From positions 248,001 through 312,000 of the forward strand of contig FWXP01000003.1 in the NCBI GenBank assembly GCA_900176545.1: a stretch of 64,000 nt of DNA, in the 5' to 3' direction. The stretch comes from Oscillospiraceae bacterium. Lineage in GTDB: Bacteria > Bacillota > Clostridia > Saccharofermentanales > Saccharofermentanaceae. The first letter of the stretch is position 1; each line of letters begins with the position of its first letter. The position numbers and the translations under genes are program-made. Below are positions 1 through 9,809 of this stretch, piece by piece. Below the pieces are notes generated by a model, which had not been told where the DNA came from, made no database searches, and was given only the letters and a program-made list of their open reading frames with translations.

Positions 1-9
1 AAGAGACTA

Positions 10-69
10 ATGTGTAGAGGCATGTGTATGCGAATGTTGATGTGTCGCTGTAGCAGACATAAGACTTAA
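10..69 (+). CDS. Cys-rich leader peptide (attenuator 1), possibly 5'-partial
   Basis: Reading from ATG 10 to TAA 67 gives a 19-residue peptide starting MCRGMCMRMLMCRC, with four Cys codons in the first 14. The frame is open back to base 1, so the true start may lie outside the window. The motif C-M-R-M-L resembles the C-C-R-M-L of the leaders at 21550 and 26669. It lies just ahead of a terminator and the cysK-nif-like operon, so it is inferred to be a cysteine-sensing leader whose translation speed controls termination. It is the least certain of the three because its start is not visible. Confidence 0.6.
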   Translation: MCRGMCMRMLMCRCSRHKT

Positions 70-102
70 TGTGTTTTGATGATAACTGAACTTAGATAAC
101 TT

Positions 103-136
103 ACAGCTGTCACAAAACCGTGACGGCTGTTTTTTA
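103..136 (+). terminator. Attenuator terminator before cysK
   Basis: An 11-bp stem (103-113 with 120-130, one G-T wobble) with a six-base loop is followed by a run of T, a textbook intrinsic terminator 26 bp ahead of cysK. An alternative pairing of bases 42-52, inside the leader frame, with 102-113 (GCTGTA with TACAGC plus GTG with CAC) would remove the terminator's 5' arm and act as antiterminator. Confidence 0.75.
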
Positions 137-161
137 TAACTAAAATCGGAGGATGAACATT

Positions 162-1097
162 ATGGCAAACATTAAAGAAAGCGCACTGGAACTTATCGGC
201 AACACACCTATTCTTAAGCTGAATAAGTATTCCGCAAAGAGAGAGATCACAGATGCAACAGTACTTGCAAAGCTCGAGTACTTAAATCCCGCAGGATCCG
301 TTAAGGATCGTATCGCACTCGCAATGATCGAGGATGCCGAGGCAAAGGGACTTCTTAAGCCCGGCGCAACTATCATCGAGCCCACAAGCGGTAACACAGG
401 TATCGGTCTTGCAGCTGTAGCAACGGCAAAAGGTTATAAGGCTATCCTTACACTTCCCGACACGATGAGCGTTGAGAGAAGAAATCTTCTTAAGGCATAC
501 GGCGCAGAGCTTGTCCTTACAGAAGGCGCTAAGGGAATGAAGGGTGCTATTGCAAAGGCAGAGGAACTTAATAAGGAGATCGAGGGTTCCGTTATCCTCG
601 GACAGTTCGTTAACCCCGCTAACCCCAAGGTACATAAGGAGACAACAGGTCCCGAGATCTGGCAGCAGACAGACGGTAAGGTAGACATCTTCGTAGCAGG
701 TGTAGGTACAGGCGGAACTATCACCGGTGTAGGTGAGTACTTAAAATCTCAGAATCCTAACGTAAAGGTAGTAGCAGTAGAGCCTTCAACAAGTGCAGTC
801 CTTTCCACGGGTAAGGCAGGCGCACATAAGATCCAGGGTATCGGTGCAGGATTTGTTCCCGATGTTCTTAATACAAAGGTATATGACGAAGTTATCGCTA
901 TCGATAACGAAGATGCTTTCGCAGAGGGTAAGGCATTTGCAGTATCAGAGGGTATCCTCGTAGGTATCTCTTCCGGTGCTGCTCTGAAGGCTGCCGAGAT
1001 CCTTGCAAAGAGACCCGAGAACAAGGGTAAGACGATCGTTGCATTGCTCCCTGATTCAGGTGACAGATATCTGTCAACTCCTCTGTTCAATTCATAA
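162..1097 (+). CDS. cysK: Cysteine synthase (O-acetylserine sulfhydrylase)
   Basis: This PLP enzyme makes L-cysteine from O-acetylserine and sulfide. The 311-residue product is of normal CysK length. It has the PLP lysine motif [11 protein letters not shown], the substrate loop [11 protein letters not shown], the phosphate loop GVGTGGT and the C-terminal GISSGAA. The ATG at 162 is chosen over the one at 153 because GGAGG (149-153) then has normal spacing; the upstream ATG touches the ribosome site. It is the first gene of the nitrogenase-like operon, directly behind the Cys attenuator, so sulfide fixation is probably the end point of what the operon supplies. Confidence 0.95.
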   Translation: MANIKESALELIGNTPILKLNKYSAKREITDATVLAKLEYLNPAGSVKDRIALAMIEDAEAKGLLKPGATIIEPTSGNTGIGLAAVATAKGYKAILTLPDTMSVERRNLLKAYGAELVLTEGAKGMKGAIAKAEELNKEIEGSVILGQFVNPANPKVHKETTGPEIWQQTDGKVDIFVAGVGTGGTITGVGEYLKSQNPNVKVVAVEPSTSAVLSTGKAGAHKIQGIGAGFVPDVLNTKVYDEVIAIDNEDAFAEGKAFAVSEGILVGISSGAALKAAEILAKRPENKGKTIVALLPDSGDRYLSTPLFNS

Positions 1098-1118
1098 GGA
1101 AGAGATGAGATTCTGAAC

Positions 1119-1983
1119 ATGAGTAATACATACAAAGATCTTCAGAATTCTCATCCCTGCTTCGGAGGACATAAGAATAACGCAGGCAGGATCCATCTGC
1201 CGGTAAGCCCCGGATGTAATATCGCCTGCAGATTCTGTGACCGCACAATAAACGATGTCGAAGAGCGCCCGGGAGTCACATCCAAGATACTGACTCCCGA
1301 GGAGGCTTCCGAGATCGTAGGTAAGGCTCTGGATATCTGCCCCGACATCAAGGTGGCAGGTATAGCAGGTCCCGGTGACACTCTCGCATCCGACAATGCA
1401 TTCAATACATTCAGGATCATCAAAGGGAAGTATCCGGATCTTATCAAGTGCATGAGCACTAACGGCCTCTTGCTTAACGAGCGTGCACAGGATGTCATCG
1501 ACGTGGGGATCGATTCACTGACAGTAACAGTCAATGCTATAGATCCTAAGATAGAAGCTAAGCTTAATTCCTTCATTATCTATCACGGTAAGAAGATAGA
1601 AGGAGAAGAGGGAGCAAAGATCCTTATCGAGAATCAGCTTGAAGGTATCAGGAAGGTCGCTGCCGCAGGAATCACGGTTAAGGTCAATACGGTACTTGTT
1701 CCGGATATCAACGGTGAGCATATCGAAGATATCGCCAAGGCCGTAAGCGCTGCAGGAGCAAAGATATACAACATCATTCCGCTCATCCCTCAGCATGAGC
1801 TCAAGGATCAGACTGCTCCGACCTGTAAGGATATCGAAGGCGCAAGACTTAAGGCTTCCAAGTATATAGATGTATTCAGACATTGCCAGCACTGCCGAGC
1901 AGATGCGGTAGGAGTCCCGGGTAAGAGCGAATTCGGTGATCAGATCTATCAGAGAAGGCTTAACGCAAAGGAGACTTTCTCCC

Positions 1984-1991
<8 letters not shown>
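1119..1991 (+). CDS. NifB-like radical SAM cofactor-maturation protein
   Basis: The N-terminus HPCFGGHKNNAGRIHL, the radical SAM motif CNIACRFC (Cys 33, 37, 40), the ERPGV segment and the AGPGDTLA loop match NifB, which fuses two Fe4S4 units with a SAM-derived carbide into the 8Fe cofactor precursor. At 290 residues it is the short NifB form without a fused NifX domain; that domain is the next gene, whose start overlaps this stop by 8 bp. No NifE/NifN scaffold is present, so the product may pass straight to the NifDK-like complex, as proposed for MarB. The family assignment is firm; the partner is inferred. Confidence 0.9.
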
Positions 1992-3205
<1,214 letters not shown>

Positions 3206-3228
3206 TTACAAAGGAGAAATAATGGCTT

Positions 3229-4221
3229 ATGGGTATCAACAGATCAATCGCAGAATTAGTAGGTAAGACACCTCTTCTCGAACTTACGGGTCTTGAGAAG
3301 AAGTTGGGACTTGAGGCTAAGGTAATAGTTAAGCTTGAATACTTTAATCCCAATCAGAGCGTTAAGGATCGTATTGCACTTGCAATGATCGAGGAAGCAG
3401 AGAAGAACGGCGATCTTAAGCCCGGTTACACAGTTGTCGAGACAACTTCAGGTAATACGGGTATCGGTCTTGCTGCTATCGCTGCAGCTAAGGGATATAA
3501 GTTCAGAGTTTATATCCAGGATCAGGTAAGTGAGGAGAGATTCCAGGTCATCCACGCATTTGGCGGTGAGACGATCAAGCTCTCCGAAGAGCCTGTTGTT
3601 GCTAAGGTGCTCGCGGAGACTAACGGTGACTTCGTCGCTGCGATCAAGGCATTGAAGGAACAGGTCCTTGATAAGGAAGAGAATATCTTCTTCGTAGATC
3701 AGTGTTCCAATCCTGCTAATCCCGGCGTTCATGAGAGAACGACAGGTCCCGAGATCTGGAACGATACAGACGGTAATGTTGATATCCTTGTAGCAAACGT
3801 AGGTACAGGCGGAACCGTATCCGGTACCGGTAAGTACTTAAAGAGAAAGAACCCTGACATCAAGGTTGTTGCTATCCAACCCGGCCCTGACTCTCTTCCC
3901 AGTGAGGCTAATCCCGCACCGGAGGAGATCACGGGAGTTCATCCTTTCGACGGGATACCTGCCGAGCGTATCCCGTCTACGATGAACCTCAATATATACG
4001 ATGAGAAGTTCGAAGTAGAGACGATCGATGCTTATAAGGCTGCAAGAGCAGCTGCTAAGTCCGACGGTATCCTTGTAGGTACATCTTCGGGTGCTGCTAT
4101 CCATACTGCGGTAGAGCTTGCGAAGAGACCCGAGAACAAGGGTAAGACGATCGTAGCAGTCCTTCCCGATACGGGTCTTCGTTACCTCTCAACAAATCTC
4201 TTTAATGAGGATTTCAACTGA
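3229..4221 (+). CDS. Cysteine synthase family protein, extended subtype
   Basis: This is a PLP fold II enzyme of 330 residues with NPNQSVKDRIA at the PLP lysine (usual Cys[10 protein letters not shown]), [21 protein letters not shown] and GTSSGAA. A roughly 20-residue insertion rich in Pro/Glu (around ANPAPEEITGVHPFDG) is shared only with the gene at 12085, so these two form a subtype apart from cysK. It sits between the nifH-like and nifD-like genes, an odd place unless its substrate is linked to the reductase product. The ribosome site AAGGAG is 12 bp from ATG 3229, while an out-of-frame ATG at 3222 has better spacing and opens a 14-codon frame. The exact acceptor is unknown. Confidence 0.85.
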   Translation: MGINRSIAELVGKTPLLELTGLEKKLGLEAKVIVKLEYFNPNQSVKDRIALAMIEEAEKNGDLKPGYTVVETTSGNTGIGLAAIAAAKGYKFRVYIQDQVSEERFQVIHAFGGETIKLSEEPVVAKVLAETNGDFVAAIKALKEQVLDKEENIFFVDQCSNPANPGVHERTTGPEIWNDTDGNVDILVANVGTGGTVSGTGKYLKRKNPDIKVVAIQPGPDSLPSEANPAPEEITGVHPFDGIPAERIPSTMNLNIYDEKFEVETIDAYKAARAAAKSDGILVGTSSGAAIHTAVELAKRPENKGKTIVAVLPDTGLRYLSTNLFNEDFN

Positions 4222-4239
4222 TCAGGAGTTAATAATAAA

Positions 4240-5706
4240 ATGCCGATTAATCTTAATAATTCAAATGTAGCCACAAGAGAGAACAGGATCGGTTCCATTA
4301 CAGGTTATGTAGGAACGCTTAAGGATCTTGCAACTCAGAGTGAGTGCGGTACTCTCAAGGGCTGCTCCAGATGTTTCTCACAGTCAAGTACATGTCTTTC
4401 ATCCTGCGCATTGGGTCAGCTTTGCGGTATCCGCGATGTTGCTCTTATCCATCACGGTCCCGCAGGATGCTCCGTAGCAGCAGCCGGCGCTTATTACATG
4501 TCCAAGGTAATGAGTAAGAAAAGAGGTGTTACAAGTGACACTGTCTATGTCGGAACTGACATGAACGAGAATGACACTATCTTCGGTTCTACCGAGTCAC
4601 TTCGTAAGGTCATCCTCGAAGTGTATAACAGATATCATCCCAAGGCTATCTTCGTATCAAGCTCATGTGCAACGGGTATCATCGGTGAGGATATCGACAG
4701 TATCGTTGATGAAGTAAAGCCCGAGATCGATGTACCCATCGTTGCAGTTCACTGCGAAGGCTTCAAGTCCAGGATCTGGGCTACGGGATTCGATATCTCT
4801 GACCACGCTGTTCTTCAGAGCATCGTTCAGCCCCCGAGAGAAGGCGTTAAGACTAATAAGATCAACTTCAAGAACTTCTTCGAGAGCGCTCGTCCCGAGA
4901 TCATCGAGATCTTCAAGAGATTCGATCTTGAGCCCGTATTCTTATACTGTAACTCTACAGTAGAGGAGCTTTCTCATCTTTCCGAGAGCATCGCTACAAC
5001 ATGTATCTGCGGTACACTCGGTAACTACCTCGGAAATGCTCTTGAAGAGAAGTACGGCGTACCTTATGTAAGAAGCATTAACCAGTGCGGTATCGAAGGA
5101 TTCGAAGCATGGCTTCGTGAGATCGGTAAGGTAACGGGAAGATCCGAGAAGATCGAAGAATATATCGCTGAGCAGCGTGCTGTCTATATGCCTCAGATCG
5201 AGGAAGTCAAGAAGGAACTTCAGGGCCTTACTGCAGTACTCGGAATGGGTCCCGGTTATACTTTCGAAGTATCCCGTGTTCTTACCGAGCTTGGTATCAA
5301 GGTAGTATGGGCTCTTGCATGGCACTACGACAAGAAGTACGAGAACGGAGATGTACCTCCTTCCATGAAGTACCTTCTCGATAACGATATCGACTTCGAG
5401 GCATCTGTCGCAGATCAGCAGAACTATGAGGTAATGAACATCCTTCATAAGTACAAGCCCGATATGTATCTCTCTCGTCACCCCGGTTCTACCGTATGGG
5501 CAATCAAGAACGGTACTCCCGCTATCTATGTAGCTGATGAGTACATGATCTTCGGTTATAAGCATACTCTTGAGTTTGCTAAGACGATCGTAGATGCGAT
5601 CAAGAACAGGAGCTTTGAGGAGAACCTTGCTAAGAGAAGCAAGCTTCCTTATACAGACTGGTGGTACCAGCAGAATGTCGACAAGTTCCTTGAAGAGGTG
5701 AAGTAA
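4240..5706 (+). CDS. NifD-like catalytic subunit of nitrogenase-like reductase
   Basis: A 488-residue component-1 alpha-type protein. P-cluster cysteines are Cys 56 (SSCALGQ), Cys 77 (HHGPAGC) and Cys 143 (SSCATGIIGEDI); the 77-143 spacing of 66 equals Azotobacter NifD 88-154. IATTCICGTLGNYLG aligns with the cofactor-binding Cys 275 region, so Cys 255 or 257 may bind a cofactor. In the C-terminal segment TPAIYVADEYMIFGY I see no His where NifD has His 442. The N-terminus has extra cysteines (36, 42, 45, 52). The retained cluster ligands with an altered cofactor site fit a nitrogenase-like reductase of the Mar type rather than nitrogenase. Confidence 0.88.
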   Translation: MPINLNNSNVATRENRIGSITGYVGTLKDLATQSECGTLKGCSRCFSQSSTCLSSCALGQLCGIRDVALIHHGPAGCSVAAAGAYYMSKVMSKKRGVTSDTVYVGTDMNENDTIFGSTESLRKVILEVYNRYHPKAIFVSSSCATGIIGEDIDSIVDEVKPEIDVPIVAVHCEGFKSRIWATGFDISDHAVLQSIVQPPREGVKTNKINFKNFFESARPEIIEIFKRFDLEPVFLYCNSTVEELSHLSESIATTCICGTLGNYLGNALEEKYGVPYVRSINQCGIEGFEAWLREIGKVTGRSEKIEEYIAEQRAVYMPQIEEVKKELQGLTAVLGMGPGYTFEVSRVLTELGIKVVWALAWHYDKKYENGDVPPSMKYLLDNDIDFEASVADQQNYEVMNILHKYKPDMYLSRHPGSTVWAIKNGTPAIYVADEYMIFGYKHTLEFAKTIVDAIKNRSFEENLAKRSKLPYTDWWYQQNVDKFLEEVK

Positions 5707-5707
5707 G

Positions 5708-7006
5708 ATGGCAAAGTTATTAGATAAACAAAGATATAAGTGCGCACTCGGCGCCATGCAGACAGTACAGGCGATCGATCGTGCATTGCCTATCCTTCAC
5801 TCAGGTCCGGGCTGCGCTCAGAAGCTCTCCGAGAATACGGGTAGTTCGGGATACTTTTCTCCCAACATCTTCCCCTGTACGAGCATCAACGAGAAGGACG
5901 TTGTATTCGGCGGCGTAAAGAAGCTCGATTCTACTATAGAGAATGCGCTTAAGGTAATAGACGCAGATCTTTATATCGTACTTACAGGTTGTATCCCGGA
6001 GATCGTAGGTGACGACTCAGGTGAAGTAGTATCCAGATACGAGGATGCGGAAAAGCCCGTTCTCTATGCTCCTACGGCAGGATTCAAGGGTAATAACTTC
6101 AAGGGTCACGAGCAGGTAGTGGATGCTATCGTAGAGCAGTACCTTAAGAAGAGCGATGAGAAGATCGAAGGCCTTGTTAATATCTGGGCTGATGTTCCTT
6201 ACCAGGATCTGTTCTGGCTCGGTAATATCAGGGAGTTAGAGAAACTCATCTCCGAGCTCGGTCTTATCCCCAATACCATCTTCGGTTATAAGAGAGGTAT
6301 CGAGAACATCAATAAGATCCCCAAGGCTCAGTTCAATCTTCTGGTATCTCCCTGGGTTGGACTTGGCAACATGAAGAAGATGGAGCGTAAGCTCGGTATC
6401 CCTTATCTTCATTATCCTACACTTCCCATCGGTGCTACAGAGACTTCCAAGTTCTTAAGAGCAGTAGGTGAGTTCGCAGGCGTTGATAAGGATAAGGTCG
6501 AAGCAGTTATAAGTGAGCACGAGGATTACTACTACTACCTCATCGGAAGATATGCCGATCTCTTCCTCGAGAACCGTGTCATCAACAAGCAGTTCACAGT
6601 AGTAGCAGATGCACAGTATTCTCTCGGTATTACGAAGTTCCTTGTAAATGACTTAGGACTTGTACCTGCTAAGCAGTTCATAACCGACGATACTCCCAAG
6701 TACTACAGAGATAAGATCGCAGAGGAGTTCAAGAAGCTCAACTTCGGAATCGAGGCTGATGTATCCTTCGAGACAGACGGATATAAGATCCACGAAGAGA
6801 TCAAGACTCACGATTACCACGGTTATCCTCTTGTCCTTGGCGGATACTATGAGAAAGAAGTAACAGAGAGCCTTAAGGGTAACTTCCTTAACGTCTCATG
6901 GCCTCACCAGGATAAGGTTGTATTCGACGACTTCTACGTAGGATATACCGGCGGAATAAGACTTATCGAGGATATCTATACAGTCGCTGTACAGAGATTC
7001 AACTGA
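5708..7006 (+). CDS. NifK-like beta subunit of nitrogenase-like reductase
   Basis: This 432-residue protein starts directly with the P-cluster region: Cys 12 (RYKCALGA), Cys 36 (HSGPGC) and Cys 95 (LTGCIPEIVGDD) match the three NifK ligands. It lacks the long N-terminal extension of NifK (usually over 500 residues), as do other nitrogenase-like beta subunits. It follows the NifD-like gene by one base, so the two are made together and should form an alpha2beta2 complex. A strong hairpin after its stop separates it from the last two genes of the operon. Confidence 0.88.
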   Translation: MAKLLDKQRYKCALGAMQTVQAIDRALPILHSGPGCAQKLSENTGSSGYFSPNIFPCTSINEKDVVFGGVKKLDSTIENALKVIDADLYIVLTGCIPEIVGDDSGEVVSRYEDAEKPVLYAPTAGFKGNNFKGHEQVVDAIVEQYLKKSDEKIEGLVNIWADVPYQDLFWLGNIRELEKLISELGLIPNTIFGYKRGIENINKIPKAQFNLLVSPWVGLGNMKKMERKLGIPYLHYPTLPIGATETSKFLRAVGEFAGVDKDKVEAVISEHEDYYYYLIGRYADLFLENRVINKQFTVVADAQYSLGITKFLVNDLGLVPAKQFITDDTPKYYRDKIAEEFKKLNFGIEADVSFETDGYKIHEEIKTHDYHGYPLVLGGYYEKEVTESLKGNFLNVSWPHQDKVVFDDFYVGYTGGIRLIEDIYTVAVQRFN

Positions 7007-7020
7007 TAATACTTAAAACC

Positions 7021-7066
7021 ACTGCCGCCTGTGATCTATCCCCCATCAAGATCGCAGGCGGTCAGT
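7021..7066 (+). other. Strong intercistronic hairpin after nifK-like gene
   Basis: CCGCCTGTGATCT (7025-7037) pairs with AGATCGCAGGCGG over 13 bp with one wobble, extended by ACTG/CAGT across a bulge. No T-run follows, so it is more likely an mRNA 3'-end stabiliser or processing site that raises the structural genes over the downstream NifX-like and Rrf2 genes than a full terminator. Confidence 0.7.
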
Positions 7067-7086
7067 CTGATATACGGAGGTTAAAA

Positions 7087-7509
7087 GTGGCTTATAAGAT
7101 CGCAATAGGCTCTTCCGACGGAAAGATCGTTGATCTTAAGTTCGGAGAAGTTAACAAGTTTCTTATCTATGAAGTAGGCGACGAAGTCGTGCTCTCCGAA
7201 GAGAGAGAATATATACCGGGCGAAGCTGAAGATAATTCGGCGGATTCCTGCTCATCGTCTTCATGTGACACCAAGTCATGCGGAGGTAACGGAGGCGGAT
7301 GTCAGGGCCCGGGTAATGTGGCAGGTAAGGTGGAGCTCATATCGGACTGCAGGGCTGTCGTATGTAAGAAGATAGGCTTTCAGGCTCAAAAGCAATTCGA
7401 GAAGAAGGCCATATCCGTATTCGATGTCGAGTGTGAAGTAAAGGAAGCACTCGATAAGATAACCTTCTACTACAAAAGGATCGATAATCACGAATCCTTA
7501 AGAGGATAA
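7087..7509 (+). CDS. NifX-like protein with Cys-rich loop
   Basis: A second dinitrogenase-cofactor-type domain protein (140 residues) opening with AYKIAIGSSDGKIVDLKFGE. It starts at GTG 7087 behind CGGAGG. A mid-protein Ser/Gly/Cys loop (SCSSSSCDTKSCGGNGGGC) carries four cysteines and interrupts the fold where related proteins have a short linker; this could hold a metal or an Fe-S precursor. With the NifX-like gene at 1984 the operon has two separate carrier proteins, one linked to NifB and one to the NifK-like gene. The metal-binding idea is inference. Confidence 0.8.
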   Translation: MAYKIAIGSSDGKIVDLKFGEVNKFLIYEVGDEVVLSEEREYIPGEAEDNSADSCSSSSCDTKSCGGNGGGCQGPGNVAGKVELISDCRAVVCKKIGFQAQKQFEKKAISVFDVECEVKEALDKITFYYKRIDNHESLRG

Positions 7510-7537
7510 GACTAAAAAAGAAAGGAGAGAGCCCTTA

Positions 7538-7960
7538 ATGATCGTAACTACAAAAGGAAAGAATGCACTGAAGTTCATGGTGGACCTCTCCTTGTACCAG
7601 GGCGATAAGTATGTAAGGCTTAAGGATGTCGCTCAGAGAGAGGGTATATCCGAGAAGTATCTGGAGCACATAGTATCCAACCTTCAAAGGAATAAGAAGG
7701 TATTAAGTGCCAGAGGCGCTAATGGCGGATACCGACTGGCCAAGGAGCCTAAGGAGTATACGGTAGGCGAGATCCTGAAGTGCATAGAGAATGACCTGTC
7801 TTCATCCAATTGCATAAGCGAAGCAGGAAATGACTGCGGCAGGAGAGACCAGTGTATATGCTATCCGTTGTGGATCAAGCTGGACAAGGCCATAAACGGG
7901 GTCCTCGACTATACGACACTTCAGGATCTTATAGACTGGGACGGCAATATAAGCATCTGA
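7538..7960 (+). CDS. Rrf2-family transcriptional regulator
   Basis: A 140-residue winged-helix protein. The N-terminus MIVTTKGKNALKFMVDLSLY, the helix SEKYLEHIVSNL and the wing SARGANGGYRLA are diagnostic of Rrf2. Cysteines at CISEAGNDCGRRDQCIC match the spacing of the three IscR Fe-S ligands, with one extra Cys. It is the last gene of the nitrogenase-like operon, 28 bp after the NifX-like gene, with ribosome site AAAGGAGAGAG. It is one of two candidates for binding the ACCTATTGACATAGTAGGT operator seen at several sulfur promoters in this window. Confidence 0.88.
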   Translation: MIVTTKGKNALKFMVDLSLYQGDKYVRLKDVAQREGISEKYLEHIVSNLQRNKKVLSARGANGGYRLAKEPKEYTVGEILKCIENDLSSSNCISEAGNDCGRRDQCICYPLWIKLDKAINGVLDYTTLQDLIDWDGNISI

Positions 7961-7967
7961 CGTTAAG

Positions 7968-7997
7968 AGCACTTATGTGATATACATAAGTGCTTTT
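7968..7997 (+). terminator. Intrinsic terminator of the nitrogenase-like operon
   Basis: AGCACTTATGT (7968-7978) pairs perfectly with ACATAAGTGCT (7984-7994), followed by TTTT, eight bases after the Rrf2 stop codon. It marks the end of the roughly 8-kb operon. Confidence 0.9.
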
Positions 7998-8101
7998 CTA
8001 CAGGACAAAAAACTTTTCCAAAAAAGTTCTTGAAATCAATTTTTAATTAACTTAGTCTCTATTTCAGGACGTCCGAATCCTGATAAAGACGAGGTAAATA
8101 C

Positions 8102-9085
8102 ATGAACAAACAGGAACTGCATGAACTGGTTGCAGGAAGTAAGGGTAACGAGAGTAATATCTGTCAGATCTGCCTGATCCGTGACGGTAAGGTAGCATAC
8201 GAAGATAACTGGCACGGCTATAAGACAGAAGATGCCGTCAACGTTAACTCTGTTACAAAGGGCGTTATGTCGATCCTTACAGGGATCGCGATGGATAAGA
8301 GAGCGATAGAAAGCCTTGATAGTAAGGTCTTGGAATTCTTTCCAGGCTATCAGGTCAAGAGAGGCGAGAAGACGATACAGGATGTTACCATAAGGCATCT
8401 TATCACCATGACTGCTCCCTATAAGTTCAAGTCCGAACCCTGGAAGAAGATCTGTACTTCCAAGGACTGGACATTGACTACACTTGACTTCCTCGGAGGT
8501 CGTAGGGGAATAACGGGAGAATTCAAGTATACGACACTGGGTATACAGATCCTTGCAGGTATCATCGAGAGGGCCACGGGAGAAAGACTCATCGATATCG
8601 CCAATAGAGATATCTTCAAGCCCTTAGGCATCCCGGAACATACTATCCACGGCGACAGTTCCAAGGAGGATCAGTTCGACTTTCTCATGAATAAGGCCCC
8701 CAGGAGGAACGAGTGGTATTCGGATCCTACGGGTATGGTCACCGCAGGCTGGGGCATCTGCCTCTCCGCGACTGATATGGCAAAGATAGGACAGCTGGTA
8801 CTGCAGGGCGGAGAGTACAACGGCAGGCGAGTAGTATCCGAAGAGTATATAGCCGATATGGTCACTTCTCATCAGAAACTGGGCGAACGCTTCGGCTTCT
8901 TAAGCTACGGATATATGTGGTATATACCTCACGAAGGAAGGGAGGTATATGCTGCGATAGGAGACGGAGGCAACCTTATCTATGTCAACCGCGAAGAAGG
9001 TATCTCGGTTGGAGTCACCGGAACCTTCAAGCCCAGGATCTTTGACAGGGTAGACTTCGTAGAGAAGTACGTTCTCGGCCTGTAA
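8102..9085 (+). CDS. Serine hydrolase of the beta-lactamase class C family
   Basis: This 327-residue protein has the catalytic SxxK in VNSVTKGVMS and a Tyr motif in FKYTTLGIQILAGII, as in esterase, D-aminopeptidase and penicillin-binding relatives of AmpC. There is no signal peptide, so it is probably cytoplasmic and not an antibiotic-resistance enzyme. It is followed 36 bp later by a histidine phosphatase gene on the same strand. The substrate cannot be told from sequence. Confidence 0.8.
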   Translation: MNKQELHELVAGSKGNESNICQICLIRDGKVAYEDNWHGYKTEDAVNVNSVTKGVMSILTGIAMDKRAIESLDSKVLEFFPGYQVKRGEKTIQDVTIRHLITMTAPYKFKSEPWKKICTSKDWTLTTLDFLGGRRGITGEFKYTTLGIQILAGIIERATGERLIDIANRDIFKPLGIPEHTIHGDSSKEDQFDFLMNKAPRRNEWYSDPTGMVTAGWGICLSATDMAKIGQLVLQGGEYNGRRVVSEEYIADMVTSHQKLGERFGFLSYGYMWYIPHEGREVYAAIGDGGNLIYVNREEGISVGVTGTFKPRIFDRVDFVEKYVLGL

Positions 9086-9121
9086 TTGGGGTATAATGAT
9101 CCTCATAAAGGAGTGTACTTC

Positions 9122-9802
9122 ATGAGGATCATATTTGTTCGACACGGTGAACCCGATTACGATAATGACTGCCTGACTGAAAGAGGTGTAGAACAGGCGA
9201 AGAAGACAGCCGTCAGGCTTAATAACGAAGATATAGGAGCCGTCTTTGCTTCTCCTATGGGGAGAGCCGTAGAGACGGCTTCTTATACTGCAAAAGACCA
9301 TGACAAAGAGGTCAACATATTAGACTTCATGCATGAGATAGACTGGGGCGCCAAGACCGGGAAAGAGCTTGAATACGACGGCCACCCCTGGACCCTTGCA
9401 TATGAACTGATCGCAGCAGGACAGATCGATAACTGGAAGGAACATCACTTCTTTAAGGATAATATCTGTATGGATTACTACGACAGGTTATCCCGTGAAG
9501 CAGACAGATTCCTTGAAGGATACGGGCTCGTAAGAGAGGGGAATATATACAGAGCAGATAAGGAGAACAACGATACTATCGCGTTCTTTGCACACGGAGG
9601 TTCGGGAGCAGTGATCCTTTCTCATATACTGGATCTGCCTTTCCCTTATGTACTGACTGCCATGCCTTATGGAGTGTGCTCGGTAACTATACTGAACCTG
9701 ACTCCTCTTAACGGCGATATGGTGATCCCAAGGATAGAGCTCTTTAACGACATGAACCACTTAGGGGAAGTCCGTAAGGAGACGCTAAGATTCGAGAAAT
9801 GA
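9122..9802 (+). CDS. Histidine phosphatase (phosphoglycerate mutase superfamily)
   Basis: The N-terminal phosphohistidine motif IFVRHGEPDY, the LTERGVEQA segment, the second Arg region ASPMGRAVETA and the late AHGGSGAV His define the branch. The product is 226 residues. ATG 9122 follows AAAGGAG with good spacing; the frame is open from 9086 but without a ribosome site. The relation to alpha-ribazole or sugar phosphatases cannot be resolved here. It is converging on the iscR-like gene. Confidence 0.85.
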   Translation: MRIIFVRHGEPDYDNDCLTERGVEQAKKTAVRLNNEDIGAVFASPMGRAVETASYTAKDHDKEVNILDFMHEIDWGAKTGKELEYDGHPWTLAYELIAAGQIDNWKEHHFFKDNICMDYYDRLSREADRFLEGYGLVREGNIYRADKENNDTIAFFAHGGSGAVILSHILDLPFPYVLTAMPYGVCSVTILNLTPLNGDMVIPRIELFNDMNHLGEVRKETLRFEK

Positions 9803-9809
9803 AGAAGGT

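Noticed and set aside
153-161. Using ATG 153 as the cysK start
   Set aside because: The GGAGG ribosome site overlaps that ATG; ATG 162 has proper spacing and matches the family N-terminus.
8102-9085. Antibiotic-resistance beta-lactamase
   Set aside because: No signal peptide and a housekeeping neighbourhood; the SxxK fold is shared by many esterases and peptidases.
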